Part shown: piece after piece, positions 1 through 9,569 of the stretch | How positions within the stretch are numbered: the stretch's first letter is position 1 | Layout of the letters: the number at the start of each line of letters is the position of its first letter | Position numbers and translations under genes: made by a program | Notes under the pieces: model-generated | Database searches by the model: none | What the model saw: the letters and a program-made list of their open reading frames with translations, nothing else | Told to the model about the DNA's origin: nothing | Origin: Palauibacter sp965207805 | Lineage (GTDB): Bacteria; Gemmatimonadota; Gemmatimonadetes; Palauibacterales; Palauibacteraceae | Direction: 5' to 3' | Assembly: GCA_965207805.1 (NCBI GenBank) | Contig: OZ242312.1 | Coordinates: 1,488,001-1,552,000 of the forward strand | Length of the DNA stretch: 64,000 nucleotides

Positions 1-1944
1 GGCGCCGGCACCGACGGCGGTTCGCTCGCGCTCGGCCGCAACGCGCTCGTCGCTTTCATGCCGTGGTTCGGACACAATTTCGAGGACGCCATCGTGATCA
101 GCGAGAAGCTGGTCAAGGGAGACGTCTACACGTCGGTCCACATCCAGGAGCTCGAACTCCACGTCCGGGACACGAAACGCGGGATGGAGGAGATCACGCG
201 CGAGATCCCCAACGTGGCCGAGGAAGCGCTCGTCGACCTCGACGACCGGGGGATCGTCCGCATCGGCGCCGCGGTTCGCTCGGGAGACATCCTCGTCGGC
301 AAGATCACGCCGAAGGGGGAGACAGAGCTTTCCCCGGAAGAAAAGCTGCTGACGGCGATCTTCGGAGAGAAGGCGAAGGATGTGAAGGACAGTTCGCTGC
401 GCGTTCCCCCAGGCGTTGAAGGGACCGTGATCGACGTCAAGATCTTCTCGAGGCGAATCGACGATCCTCTGCTGGAACGGGAGCACGGCGAGCGAATCGC
501 TGAACTGCGCGAAGGCGAGCGCGAAGAAATCGCACGGGTGATGGAGGCCCGGGACGAGGAGATCCTGGAACTGCTTCAGGGGGAGACGGTGGTGCTGTGC
601 CTCGGCCGGGGCTCCCTCGAACCGCTGTTCGCCGAGGGCACCAAGCTGACGAAGACGAAGCTTCGGAGCATCGACCTGGGAGAGATCGACCTCTCGACGC
701 TGAAGGTGAAGACGGAGAAGTCGAACGATCTGATCCGCCGCGTCGAGGCCGAGGCTCGCACGCGAGTGGAACGGATACGCGAGCGCACGGAAGAGGGAAT
801 CGACAAGATCTTCCAGCCCGACGAGTTGTCCCCGGGTGTCGTCCAGCTCGTGAAGGTCTACCTCGCGGAGAAGCGAAAGATCTCGGTGGGAGACAAGATG
901 GCCGGCCGGCACGGGAATAAGGGCATCATCGCCCGCGTGGTTCCCGAAGAGGACATGCCGGTCCTCCCCGACGGTCAGTCCATCGAGATCGTACTCAACC
1001 CGCTCGGCGTACCGAGCCGGATGAACGTGGGACAGATTCTCGAGACCACGCTGGGCTGGGCGGCCCGGGCTCTCGGCTTCGAGGCGAATACGCCCGTCTT
1101 CCAGGGAGCGACCGAGCATGAGATCGGCGCCCTCCTGAAGATCGGGGGGGCCTACTGGGCGGCTCGCACGCTCGGATCGGACGTGGAACCGCCCGAACTG
1201 TCCTACGAGGGGATTCAAACGCTCGTCAACGAGATTCAGGCCCGGGCAGGAGACGATCCGGTTTCGGATGACCCGGCCAGTCTCGGACGCACGCTCGACG
1301 CCTATCTCGAGGGAGGAGGCGAGCTCGCCTCGTACCTGCGGAGCCTGGCCTCCTTCGTCCTCCGGGTCGTGCGCGATGTTTCAGGCGCGACTACGGCCGC
1401 GAAGCTGGAGTCCGAGGGCTGGCCGAAGACCGCCGCGCTCTCGGGGCGGCGCAAGATCACCTCGGGCGTGGACGCGGCCGTCGTCGAGCTCATGGAGCGC
1501 GCGGGGCTGCGTTCGAACGGCAAGATGAGGCTGCGCGACGGTCGCACGGGCGATGAGTTCGTGGCGGACATCGCGGTCGGCGAGATCTACATGATGAAGC
1601 TCTCACACCTCGTCGACGACAAGATCCACGCCCGCTCCATCGGTCCCTACAGCCTTGTCACGCAGCAGCCGCTGGCCGGCAAGGCGCAGTTCGGAGGGCA
1701 GCGCTTCGGCGAGATGGAGGTGTGGGCGCTGGAAGCCTACGGCGCGGCCCACACGCTGCAGGAGATGCTGACCGTCAAGTCGGATGACGTGACGGGACGG
1801 AGCCGGGTGTACGAGGCGATCGTGAAGGGCGACAACCTGCCCAAGCCGGGGGTGCCCGAGAGCTTCAACGTGCTCGTCAAGGAACTACAGGCGCTGGGGC
1901 TGAGCGTGACGCTCGGCGGCGACGAGTCGGAGCCGCTGTTCTAG
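1..1944 (+). CDS. rpoB: RNA polymerase beta subunit, 3' part
   Basis: This is the C-terminal half of the RNA polymerase beta subunit; the frame is open to the first base of the window, so the gene starts upstream. The visible 647 residues begin in the region that reads LALGRNALVAFMPWFGHNFE and include the active-centre segment GDKMAGRHGNKG (bases about 889-924), whose lysines contact the nascent RNA end in known polymerases. The C-terminal anchor that docks on beta' (MKLSHLVDDKIHARSIGPYS and GGQRFGEMEVWALEAYGA) is intact. It is followed after 18 bases by rpoC, the usual rpoBC pair. The rifampicin-binding region lies outside the window. No frameshift was seen. The identification is certain. 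Confidence 0.98.
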   Translation, partial: GAGTDGGSLALGRNALVAFMPWFGHNFEDAIVISEKLVKGDVYTSVHIQELELHVRDTKRGMEEITREIPNVAEEALVDLDDRGIVRIGAAVRSGDILVGKITPKGETELSPEEKLLTAIFGEKAKDVKDSSLRVPPGVEGTVIDVKIFSRRIDDPLLEREHGERIAELREGEREEIARVMEARDEEILELLQGETVVLCLGRGSLEPLFAEGTKLTKTKLRSIDLGEIDLSTLKVKTEKSNDLIRRVEAEARTRVERIRERTEEGIDKIFQPDELSPGVVQLVKVYLAEKRKISVGDKMAGRHGNKGIIARVVPEEDMPVLPDGQSIEIVLNPLGVPSRMNVGQILETTLGWAARALGFEANTPVFQGATEHEIGALLKIGGAYWAARTLGSDVEPPELSYEGIQTLVNEIQARAGDDPVSDDPASLGRTLDAYLEGGGELASYLRSLASFVLRVVRDVSGATTAAKLESEGWPKTAALSGRRKITSGVDAAVVELMERAGLRSNGKMRLRDGRTGDEFVADIAVGEIYMMKLSHLVDDKIHARSIGPYSLVTQQPLAGKAQFGGQRFGEMEVWALEAYGAAHTLQEMLTVKSDDVTGRSRVYEAIVKGDNLPKPGVPESFNVLVKELQALGLSVTLGGDESEPLF

Positions 1945-1962
1945 CGAACAAGAGGGTGACAG

Positions 1963-4900
1963 ATGATCGATTTTCCGCGAAACCGCAGTGCCGGTTCGTC
2001 CGAGTTCGACTGGATTCAGATCAAGCTCGCCTCGCCGGAGGAAATCCGTTCCTGGAGCCACGGAGAGGTCACGAAGCCGGAGACGATCAACTATCGGTCG
2101 TTCAAGCCGGAGCGCGACGGCCTGTTCTGCGAGCGCATCTTCGGACCGGTCAAGGACTGGGAGTGCCACTGCGGTAAATTCAAGCGGATCCGATACCGCG
2201 GCCACATATGTGACAAGTGCGGGGTCGAGGTCACGCTCTCCAAGGTTCGCCGCGAGCGGATGGGTCACATCGAACTCGCCGTGCCCGTGGCCCATATCTG
2301 GTTCTTCAAGACGCTTCCTTCCCAGATGGGCTACCTGCTCGGGATGAAGCTGCGGGATCTCGAAAAGGTCATCTACTACGCCGCGCACGTCGTCACCGAG
2401 CCCGGCCGACAGGAGGTCGAGTTCAAGCAGGTCCTGGAAGAGGATGAGTACTGGGAGCTGACGGACAAGGCGCGCGAGGAGGGAGATACCGAATTCCGTG
2501 CCGAAATCGGGGCGGAAGGGATCCGGACGCTGCTGGGACAGCTCGACGTCGACGAACTCGCCGAGCAGCTGCGCTACGAGGTCGTGCACGAGACCTCGAA
2601 GCACCGGAAGAAGAAGAAGCTCAAGCGACTCAAGGTCATCGACGCGATCCGCAACAGCGACGACGAAGTCTCCAAGCGCAATAGCCCTGAGCACATGATC
2701 ATGGATGTGATTCCGGTGATCCCGCCGGATCTGCGTCCCCTCGTTCCGCTCGATGGCGGACGGTTCGCGACGTCGGACCTCAACGACCTCTACCGTCGCG
2801 TGATCAATCGGAACAACCGGCTCAAGAAGCTGCTGGAAATGCGCGCGCCGGAGGTGATCCTGCGCAACGAGAAGCGCATGCTCCAGGAGGCGGTGGATGC
2901 GCTGTTCGACAACGGGCGCCGCGGCAAGGCGATTCGCGGAAGGGGCAAGCGGCCGCTCAAGTCCCTGTCGGACATGCTCAAGGGCAAGCAGGGCCGGTTC
3001 CGGCAGAATCTGCTCGGAAAGCGCGTCGACTATTCCGGCCGGTCGGTCATCGTCGTGGGTCCGGAACTCCGGCTGCACCAGTGCGGGCTGCCGAAGAAGA
3101 TGGCCGTCGAGCTGTTCAAGCCGTTCATCATCCATGAACTCGAGCGGCGGCTGCACGCCGAGACGGTGAAGCGGGCCAAGAAGCTCGTCGAACTCGACGA
3201 CCCGACGGTCTACGAGGTCCTCGAGGACATCATCAAGGATCACCCGGTACTCCTGAACCGGGCCCCGACGCTTCACCGGCTGGGGATCCAGGCCTTCGAG
3301 CCGGTGCTCGTGGAGGGGAAGGCCATCCGCATTCACCCGCTCGTGTGCGCCGCGTTCAACGCGGACTTCGACGGCGACCAGATGGCGGTTCACGTGCCGC
3401 TGTCGTTCGAATCGCAGCTCGAGGCGCGGATCCTCATGCTGTCGAGCAACAACATCCTGAAGCCCGCAAACGGCCGGCCGATCGCGTCGCCGTCGCAGGA
3501 CATGGTCCTCGGCTGCTACTACATGACGAAGGTCCGGCCGGACTTCGACGAATACGAGGCGGGAGGATCGGATCTCCCTCACTTCGCGAACGCGGCCCAG
3601 GTTGAAATGGCGCTCGAAGCGGGATATCTGCGCTCGCCGGCGGGGACGCCGGACTACCACCTGCCGATTCGGCTGCTCATCGACGAAGAGGCCGACGACG
3701 GCCAGGTCGAGCGGAGGTGGGTCGTGACCAGCGTCGGACGCGCCCTCTTCAACGCGATTCTGCCCTCCCGGGTGCCGTACGTGAACGAGACGCTGGGCAA
3801 GGGTGCGTTGGGAGACCTGGTCTTCCGGTCGTTCCGGCTCGCGGGACTCGAGGACACGACGGCGTTCCTCGATCAACTCAAGGACTTCGGTTTCCGCAAC
3901 GCGACGAAGGCCGGCGTTTCCATCGGACTCGACGACATGGAAATCCCGGCCGAAAAGCAGGAGATCCTCGGAGAAGCCCAGGAGGACGTGAACCGGTTCA
4001 CGAAGGCGTATCACCGGGGCGTGATCTCCTTCGGGGAACGGTACAACAAGGTGATCGATGCCTGGACCCACGCGAACAACGACGTCGCCGACGCGATGGT
4101 CCGCGGACTCCAGCAATCGAGACACGGCTTCAATCCGATCTTCATGATGTTCGATTCGGGGGCCCGGGGTTCCCGCGACCAGATCCGGCAGCTCGCGGGG
4201 ATGCGGGGTCTGATGGCCAAGCCCCAGAAGAAGTTGACCGGCGGCATCGGCGAGATCATCGAGAGCCCGATCCGCTCCAACTTCAGGGAGGGCCTCAGCG
4301 TGCTCGAGTACTTCATCTCGACGCACGGCGCGCGGAAGGGGCTCGCCGACACCGCCCTCAAGACGGCGGACGCCGGCTACCTCACGCGCCGGCTCGTCGA
4401 TGTGGCGCAGGATGTCACGATCATCGAGGAGGACTGCAACACGATCCTCGGGCTTGACGTCACGGCGCTCAAGGAGGGCGAGGACATCATCGAGCCGCTG
4501 TCGGATCGCGTCGCCGGCAACATCGCTGCGGAAGCCGTGATCGACCCCATCGACGACGAAGTCATCGTCGAGTCCGGGGACATGATCACGGAGGCTCGGG
4601 CACGGGCCATCGATGAGAGCGGTGTCCAGCAGGTTCGCATCCGCTCGGTCCTCACGTGCGAGTCCCGGCGGGGCATCTGTCAGCAGTGCTACGGGCGCAA
4701 CCTCGCCACGATGGAACTCGTCGATCTCGGTGAGGCGGCGGGAATCCTCGCTGCGCAGTCGATCGGCGAGCCGGGGACGCAGCTCACGCTCAGAACCTTC
4801 CACATCGGAGGGACGGCGGCACGGATCGCGGCGCAGACCCAGCGGCGCTCCAAGCTCGAAGGCCGGATCGCATTCGAGCGCGTGACGACCGTCACGAGTC

Positions 4901-6219
4901 CGTCGGGCGATACGATCGTCACAAGCCGTGAGGGCGAACTCCTCATGAAGACGCCGGACGACCGCATCCTGTCGCGGCTCGCCATCCCCTACGGCGCGAC
5001 GCTCTTCGTGGAGGACGACACCGACGTGGGGCACGGGGATCTGCTCTTCGGCTGGGACCCCTACTCCGAACCCATCGTGGCAGACAAGAAGGGGAAGATC
5101 CGGTTCACGGACATCGTGCCCGAAGAGACGGTTCGCGAGGAACTCGACGAAGCGACAGGGCGGCGTCAGCAGGTCATCATCGACGACCGGGAGAAGAAGC
5201 TCCACCCCGTCATCAACATCGTGACCGGCAAGGGCGCCAAGCTGCGCGAGTTCATCGTACCGGTCGGCACGCAGCTGCTCGTGCAGGATGGACAGGCCGT
5301 CAACGCGGGGGAGACGCTCGCCAAGATCAGCCGCGAGGCCTACAAGACTCGCGACATCACGGGTGGATTGCCACGCGTCGCCGAGCTGTTCGAGGCGCGG
5401 AGGCCGAAGGATCCCGCGACGATTACGGAAGTCGATGGGCGCGTCTCGTTCGGCGGGATCAAGCGCGGGAAGCGCGAGATCATCGTGACCATGGACGACG
5501 GCGAGGAGATGGTCTACCAGATCCCCGTCGGCAAGCACCTTCGCGTGCACGAGGGAGATCTCGTGCGTGCCGGAGACCGGCTCTCCGAGGGTCCGGTGAA
5601 TCCGCACGACATCCTGCGTGTCCGGGGACCCCGAGCGGTGCAGGAGTACCTGCTCAACGAAATCCAGGAGGTCTACCGCCTGCAAGGCGTACGGATCAAC
5701 GACAAGCACATCGCGGTGATCGTGCGTCAGATGCTGCAGAAGGTCCGTATCACGGATCCGGGCGGCACGGAATTCCTCGAAGGAGAGCATGTGGATCGGA
5801 TGGAGTTCCGCGACGCGACGCGCGAGGTTCTCGAGGGTGGAGGCAAGCCCCCGCGGGCTGAGCCGATCCTGCTTGGGATCACGAAGTCGAGCCTCACCAC
5901 GGAGTCCTTCATCAGCGCGGCCTCCTTCCAGGAGACCACGCGTGTGCTTACCGATGCCGCCGTGCGTGGAGCGAAGGACCGCCTCAGAGGGCTCAAGGAG
6001 AACATCATCATCGGGCACCTGGTTCCGGCAGGTACGGGGACGCACCGATTCTCCGACATCGAATTCCTCGTGGATGACGCGCTGAAGGCGCAGATCGACT
6101 CCATGCGACGCAGGGTCGTGCCCGAGGAGATGCCCCGGAGCCTCTTCTCGGACCTCCGGGACCAGGCTGAGGAAGACGAGGCCGCCGTGGCGGAGGAGGG
6201 CGCGGTCATGACGACCTGA
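1963..6219 (+). CDS. rpoC: RNA polymerase beta' subunit
   Basis: This is the complete 1418-residue catalytic subunit of RNA polymerase. The N-terminal zinc site uses Cys68, 70, 83 and 86 (CHCGKF...CDKCG). The Mg-binding motif NADFDGD lies at about residues 466-472. A second zinc site uses Cys about 825, 899, 906 and 909 (CESRRGICQQC). The bridge/trigger region and a C-terminal SI-like beta-barrel stretch follow. The start ATG has a gaggg ribosome site 18 bases after rpoB. The C-terminus ends in an acidic tail. Length is typical of bacteria without very large lineage inserts. A fully open antisense frame runs under almost the whole gene; it is a composition effect, not a gene. Confidence 0.98.
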   Translation: MIDFPRNRSAGSSEFDWIQIKLASPEEIRSWSHGEVTKPETINYRSFKPERDGLFCERIFGPVKDWECHCGKFKRIRYRGHICDKCGVEVTLSKVRRERMGHIELAVPVAHIWFFKTLPSQMGYLLGMKLRDLEKVIYYAAHVVTEPGRQEVEFKQVLEEDEYWELTDKAREEGDTEFRAEIGAEGIRTLLGQLDVDELAEQLRYEVVHETSKHRKKKKLKRLKVIDAIRNSDDEVSKRNSPEHMIMDVIPVIPPDLRPLVPLDGGRFATSDLNDLYRRVINRNNRLKKLLEMRAPEVILRNEKRMLQEAVDALFDNGRRGKAIRGRGKRPLKSLSDMLKGKQGRFRQNLLGKRVDYSGRSVIVVGPELRLHQCGLPKKMAVELFKPFIIHELERRLHAETVKRAKKLVELDDPTVYEVLEDIIKDHPVLLNRAPTLHRLGIQAFEPVLVEGKAIRIHPLVCAAFNADFDGDQMAVHVPLSFESQLEARILMLSSNNILKPANGRPIASPSQDMVLGCYYMTKVRPDFDEYEAGGSDLPHFANAAQVEMALEAGYLRSPAGTPDYHLPIRLLIDEEADDGQVERRWVVTSVGRALFNAILPSRVPYVNETLGKGALGDLVFRSFRLAGLEDTTAFLDQLKDFGFRNATKAGVSIGLDDMEIPAEKQEILGEAQEDVNRFTKAYHRGVISFGERYNKVIDAWTHANNDVADAMVRGLQQSRHGFNPIFMMFDSGARGSRDQIRQLAGMRGLMAKPQKKLTGGIGEIIESPIRSNFREGLSVLEYFISTHGARKGLADTALKTADAGYLTRRLVDVAQDVTIIEEDCNTILGLDVTALKEGEDIIEPLSDRVAGNIAAEAVIDPIDDEVIVESGDMITEARARAIDESGVQQVRIRSVLTCESRRGICQQCYGRNLATMELVDLGEAAGILAAQSIGEPGTQLTLRTFHIGGTAARIAAQTQRRSKLEGRIAFERVTTVTSPSGDTIVTSREGELLMKTPDDRILSRLAIPYGATLFVEDDTDVGHGDLLFGWDPYSEPIVADKKGKIRFTDIVPEETVREELDEATGRRQQVIIDDREKKLHPVINIVTGKGAKLREFIVPVGTQLLVQDGQAVNAGETLAKISREAYKTRDITGGLPRVAELFEARRPKDPATITEVDGRVSFGGIKRGKREIIVTMDDGEEMVYQIPVGKHLRVHEGDLVRAGDRLSEGPVNPHDILRVRGPRAVQEYLLNEIQEVYRLQGVRINDKHIAVIVRQMLQKVRITDPGGTEFLEGEHVDRMEFRDATREVLEGGGKPPRAEPILLGITKSSLTTESFISAASFQETTRVLTDAAVRGAKDRLRGLKENIIIGHLVPAGTGTHRFSDIEFLVDDALKAQIDSMRRRVVPEEMPRSLFSDLRDQAEEDEAAVAEEGAVMTT

Positions 6220-6240
6220 CGTCCGTCCGACCCCGAAGCG

Positions 6241-6271
6241 GGGGGTGCGTTTACGGGATCTTCGCACCCCC
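6241..6271 (+). terminator. GC hairpin after rpoC
   Basis: A perfect 9-bp stem (gggggtgcg with cgcaccccc) and a 13-base loop begin 21 bases after the rpoC stop. No T tract follows, so it may be a processing or Rho-linked 3' structure rather than an intrinsic terminator. It lies just upstream of the candidate rpsL promoter. Confidence 0.45.
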
Positions 6272-6290
6272 TCTCCGCGACGGAAGTTGC

Positions 6291-6319
6291 TTGACACCGA
6301 GAGGCCTCAAGACTACTCT
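6291..6319 (+). promoter_or_regulatory. Candidate sigma-70 promoter of the str operon
   Basis: A perfect -35 box TTGACA (6291-6296) is followed after exactly 17 bases by TACTCT (6314-6319), which shares T, A and the final T with the -10 consensus. It lies 140 bases before rpsL, which leaves a leader long enough for regulation. The weak -10 is the reason for caution. Confidence 0.5.
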
Positions 6320-6333
6320 TTCTTGTCTGTCGA

Positions 6334-6345
6334 CCGACCGGTCGG
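6334..6345. promoter_or_regulatory. 12-bp perfect palindrome in the rpsL leader
   Basis: CCGACCGGTCGG is a perfect dyad about 15 bases after the candidate -10 box, hence at the start of the predicted leader transcript. It could be a repressor site or an RNA hairpin. No known operator is recognised. Confidence 0.35.
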
Positions 6346-6354
6346 CAGTCGCCG

Positions 6355-6387
6355 CGGGGGCGGTTCGGATCCGTCCCCGATTTTTTT
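6355..6387 (+). terminator. Intrinsic terminator or attenuator before rpsL
   Basis: A stem of nine pairs (cgggggcgg with ccgtccccg, one G-U) with a 7-base loop is followed by one A and seven consecutive T. This is the textbook shape of a Rho-independent terminator. It lies downstream of the candidate promoter and 71 bases before rpsL, so it either ends rpoBC transcripts or attenuates the str operon leader. Confidence 0.75.
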
Positions 6388-6458
6388 ACCCCCAACGGCC
6401 GGCCCCCGAGTTCGGTGATCGGCGCACCGGTGCGGCCGAAGGGAGCGATGGAGCGGGA

Positions 6459-6830
6459 ATGCCGACCATCAATCAGCTGGTCCGCAAGGGCCGCAGGAAG
6501 GTCCAGAAGAAGAGCAAGGCGCCGGCGCTGGAGGGGAACCCCCAGAAGCGCGGCGTGTGCACGCGAGTGTACACCACGACGCCGAAGAAGCCGAATTCGG
6601 CGCTGCGGAAGGTCGCCCGCGTGCGACTCACGAACGGATACGAAGTCACCGCATATATCGGAGGCGAAGGCCACAACCTTCAGGAACACAGCATCGTGCT
6701 GATCCGGGGCGGACGAGTGAAGGACCTGCCGGGGGTGCGTTATCACATCATCCGCGGGACCCTCGACGCGTCGGGCGTGGACGACAGGAACCAGGGCCGG
6801 TCGAAGTACGGTTCGAAGAAGAGAAAATAG
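6459..6830 (+). CDS. rpsL: Ribosomal protein S12
   Basis: S12 is a 30S decoding-centre protein, 123 residues here, the usual length. Signatures are MPTINQLVRKGR at the N-terminus, the loop TPKKPNSALRKVARVRL that carries the streptomycin-resistance lysine in other bacteria, and GGRVKDLPGVRYHIIRGTLD with the aspartate that is methylthiolated in many species. The start is the ATG encoding MPTINQ; the frame is open further upstream but that part lies in the leader and has no S12 similarity. Both lysines of the streptomycin region are wild type in appearance. It is the first gene of the str operon. Confidence 0.97.
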   Translation: MPTINQLVRKGRRKVQKKSKAPALEGNPQKRGVCTRVYTTTPKKPNSALRKVARVRLTNGYEVTAYIGGEGHNLQEHSIVLIRGGRVKDLPGVRYHIIRGTLDASGVDDRNQGRSKYGSKKRK

Positions 6831-6872
6831 CTCGGGATCTTTCGGAAATTCGAGCGGGCCGAACACCGTTGG

Positions 6873-6905
6873 GCCCGGCCTCGGAGTCCGTGGCCGGGCT
6901 TTATT
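6873..6905 (+). terminator. Hairpin with short T run between rpsL and rpsG
   Basis: An 8-bp perfect stem (gcccggcc with ggccgggc), an 11-base loop and the tail TTTATT lie in the 119-base gap between rpsL and rpsG. It resembles a weak intrinsic terminator. In Escherichia coli the rpsL-rpsG spacer is the S7 autoregulation site, so an RNA-level regulatory role is also possible here. Confidence 0.5.
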
Positions 6906-6949
6906 GCGAAGTCTCCGGATGAACCCGGAGCCGGATATGGCGAAACGAG

Positions 6950-7420
6950 ATGCCACGACGAAACCGTGCCGAACAGCGTGAGGTGATTCCGGACTCCCGA
7001 TACGGGAGCACGGAGGTCACGAAGTTCATCAACATGCTGATGCTGGACGGGAAGAAGTCCCTCGCCGAGAAGATCTTCTACGATGCGATGCAGAACATCG
7101 AAATGAAGACGGGACAGCCGGCGATGAACGTGTTCCGGCAGGCGCTGCAGAACGCGAAGCCCATCCTCGAGGTCCGCAGTCGGCGGGTAGGTGGCGCGAC
7201 GTACCAGGTACCGATGGAAGTGTCGTACCGGCGGCGCGATTCACTCGCGCGCCGATGGCTCGTGCAGTACTCGCGTGCCCGCTCCGGCAAGACAATGGCG
7301 CAGCGGCTCGCCGGTGAACTGCTCGACGCCGCCCGCGGCGACGGGGGCGCGGTGAGGAAGAAGGAGGACGTGCACCGGATGGCGGACGCGAACAAGGCGT
7401 TTGCGCACTACCGCTGGTAA
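6950..7420 (+). CDS. rpsG: Ribosomal protein S7
   Basis: S7 nucleates assembly of the 30S head by binding the 3' domain of 16S rRNA, and it contacts the E-site tRNA. At 156 residues it has the standard short form. It starts MPRRNRAEQREVIPDSRYGS and contains the helix LMLDGKKSLAEKIFYDA and the conserved RRVGGATYQVPMEV segment. The ATG was chosen because it starts the conserved N-terminus; an out-of-frame ATG lies 13 bases upstream. The upstream spacer holds the hairpin described separately. Confidence 0.97.
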   Translation: MPRRNRAEQREVIPDSRYGSTEVTKFINMLMLDGKKSLAEKIFYDAMQNIEMKTGQPAMNVFRQALQNAKPILEVRSRRVGGATYQVPMEVSYRRRDSLARRWLVQYSRARSGKTMAQRLAGELLDAARGDGGAVRKKEDVHRMADANKAFAHYRW

Positions 7421-7472
7421 TGAGTCCGTCCGGCACCCGAGGTTCGACAGATAGAGACCAATAGATCGACTC

Positions 7473-9569
7473 ATGGAGAGAAGAACGCCGCTCGAGCGGC
7501 TTCGGAATATCGGCATCATGGCGCACATCGATGCCGGAAAGACGACGACGACCGAACGGGTGCTGTTCTACACCGGCCGGACGCATCGCCTGGGCGAAGT
7601 GCATCATGGCGACGCGACGATGGACTGGATGGAGCAGGAGCAGGAACGCGGCATCACGATCACATCGGCCGCCACCACCTGTAACTGGACGCACGACGGC
7701 GAACCCTACCGCATCAACATCATCGACACGCCGGGGCACGTCGACTTCACGGTGGAAGTCGAGCGCAGCCTTCGCGTGCTCGACGGCGCCGTGGCCCTCT
7801 TCTGCGCCGTCGGCGGCGTGGAGCCGCAGTCCGAGACGGTATGGCGGCAGGCCGACAAGTACGGTGTCCCGCGCATCGCGTTCGTCAACAAGATGGACCG
7901 CGTGGGCGCCGACTTCATGAACGTCGTCCGGATGATGCGCGACCGTCTGGGTGCGAACGCGCATCCGCTTCAGATCCCTCTCGGCGAGGGTGAACTCTAT
8001 ACGGGCATGGTCGACCTCATTCGCGAGGTCAAGGTCGTCTACGACGATGAATCCCTGGGCGCGCGCTGGACCGAAGGCCCCGTGCCGGACGCCCTGGTGG
8101 ACGAGGTGGCGGAGTTGCGGAGCGCCCTCATCGAGGCGGCGGTCGAGTACGACGAACCCATGCTCGAGAAGTACCTCGAAGGTGAGGAGCTCACCGAGGA
8201 GGAAATCCGCGGTGCCGTGCGAAAGGCGACGCTGGCCAACGGGATCACGCCGATCCTGTGTGGCTCCGCCTTCAAGAACAAAGGCGTGCAGCGCCTGCTC
8301 GACGCCGTGATCGACTTCCTCCCCTCCCCCCTCGATGTCCCTCCCGTCACCGGCCACCTCCCGCAGCAGGATGAGACGGAGGTCGAGCGCACGGCCGACG
8401 AAGACGCGCCGTTTGCGGCCCTCGCGTTCAAGATCGCGACCGATCCGTACGTCGGACGTCTGACGTACTTCAGAGTGTATTCAGGCACCGCGAAAGCCGG
8501 CTCGAAGGCGCTGAATTCATCCAGGGGGCGAAAGGAACGCTTCGGGCGGTTGCTCCAGATGCACGCGAACAAGCGCGAGGAGCGTGACGAAGTGTTCGCG
8601 GGCGACATCGCGGCCGCCATCGGACTCAAGCATACGCGGACGGGAGATACGCTCTCGTCGGCGACCGACCCGATCGTGCTCGAGTCGATGAGCTTTCCCG
8701 AGCCCGTGATCCGGGTGGCGATCGAGCCTCGGACGAAAGCGGATCAGGAAAAGTTGTCGGGGGCTCTCGCGAAGCTTGCCGAGGAAGACCCGACGTTCCG
8801 CGTCTACACCGACGAGGAGACGGGGCAGACGATCATCAGCGGGATGGGCGAACTCCATCTCGAGATCATCGTCGACCGGCTCCAGCGCGAGTTCAGGGTC
8901 AACGCGAACGTCGGCCGTCCGCAGGTGGCCTATCGCGAGACGATCCGCAAGGCCGTCCGCAAAGTGGAAGGTCGCTTCGTGCGGCAGTCCGGCGGCCGCG
9001 GGCAGTTCGGGCACGTGATCATCAACCTTGAGCCCACGGATCCCGGCGGCGGCTTCATCTTCGACTCCGAAATCCGAGGCGGAAATGTGCCCCGCGAGTA
9101 TGTGCTCTCCGTGGAACAGGGGATTCGCGAGGCGCTGGATTCCGGGATCGTCGCCGGCTACCCGATCATCGACATCAAGGCCACGCTGATCGACGGCTCG
9201 TACCATGAGGTCGATTCCAGCGAGATGGCCTTCAAGATCGCGGGCTCGATCGCGCTCAAGGAAGGTGCGCGCAAGGCGCAGCCGGTACTGCTCGAGCCTG
9301 TCATGAACGTGGAAGTCGTTACACCCGACGACTATCTCGGGGACGTGATGGGCGACCTCTCGAGTCGGCGCGGCAAGATCGGCGGCATGACGCAGCGTTC
9401 GTCGGCCCAGGTCGTCGGGGCGTCCGTGCCGCTCTCGGAGATGTTCGGCTACGCGACTTCCCTGCGCTCGATCAGCCAGGGACGCGCGGTCTACACCATG
9501 CAGTTTTCACACTACGAGGAAGTTCCGGGCTCCAAGACGGCGGAGATCGTCTCCGCCAACGGCTCGTAG
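7473..9569 (+). CDS. fusA: Translation elongation factor G
   Basis: EF-G drives GTP-dependent translocation of tRNA and mRNA and, with RRF, ribosome recycling. At 698 residues it is full length. The G domain shows the P loop AHIDAGKT (residues 17-24), a switch region RGITITSAATTC, DTPGHVDF and NKMD. Domains II to V follow, with the domain IV loop region around GGRGQFGHVII and the C-terminal GYATSLRSISQGRA. It sits in the usual str order between rpsG and tuf. Valine and leucine codon choice is mixed, in contrast to the following tuf gene. Confidence 0.98.
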   Translation: MERRTPLERLRNIGIMAHIDAGKTTTTERVLFYTGRTHRLGEVHHGDATMDWMEQEQERGITITSAATTCNWTHDGEPYRINIIDTPGHVDFTVEVERSLRVLDGAVALFCAVGGVEPQSETVWRQADKYGVPRIAFVNKMDRVGADFMNVVRMMRDRLGANAHPLQIPLGEGELYTGMVDLIREVKVVYDDESLGARWTEGPVPDALVDEVAELRSALIEAAVEYDEPMLEKYLEGEELTEEEIRGAVRKATLANGITPILCGSAFKNKGVQRLLDAVIDFLPSPLDVPPVTGHLPQQDETEVERTADEDAPFAALAFKIATDPYVGRLTYFRVYSGTAKAGSKALNSSRGRKERFGRLLQMHANKREERDEVFAGDIAAAIGLKHTRTGDTLSSATDPIVLESMSFPEPVIRVAIEPRTKADQEKLSGALAKLAEEDPTFRVYTDEETGQTIISGMGELHLEIIVDRLQREFRVNANVGRPQVAYRETIRKAVRKVEGRFVRQSGGRGQFGHVIINLEPTDPGGGFIFDSEIRGGNVPREYVLSVEQGIREALDSGIVAGYPIIDIKATLIDGSYHEVDSSEMAFKIAGSIALKEGARKAQPVLLEPVMNVEVVTPDDYLGDVMGDLSSRRGKIGGMTQRSSAQVVGASVPLSEMFGYATSLRSISQGRAVYTMQFSHYEEVPGSKTAEIVSANGS

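Noticed and set aside
1885..6297. A fully open antisense frame of about 1470 codons under rpoC
   Set aside because: Its protein is low-complexity, rich in Arg, Asp, Leu and His and has no motif. It mirrors the third-position G/C bias of rpoC and is not a gene.
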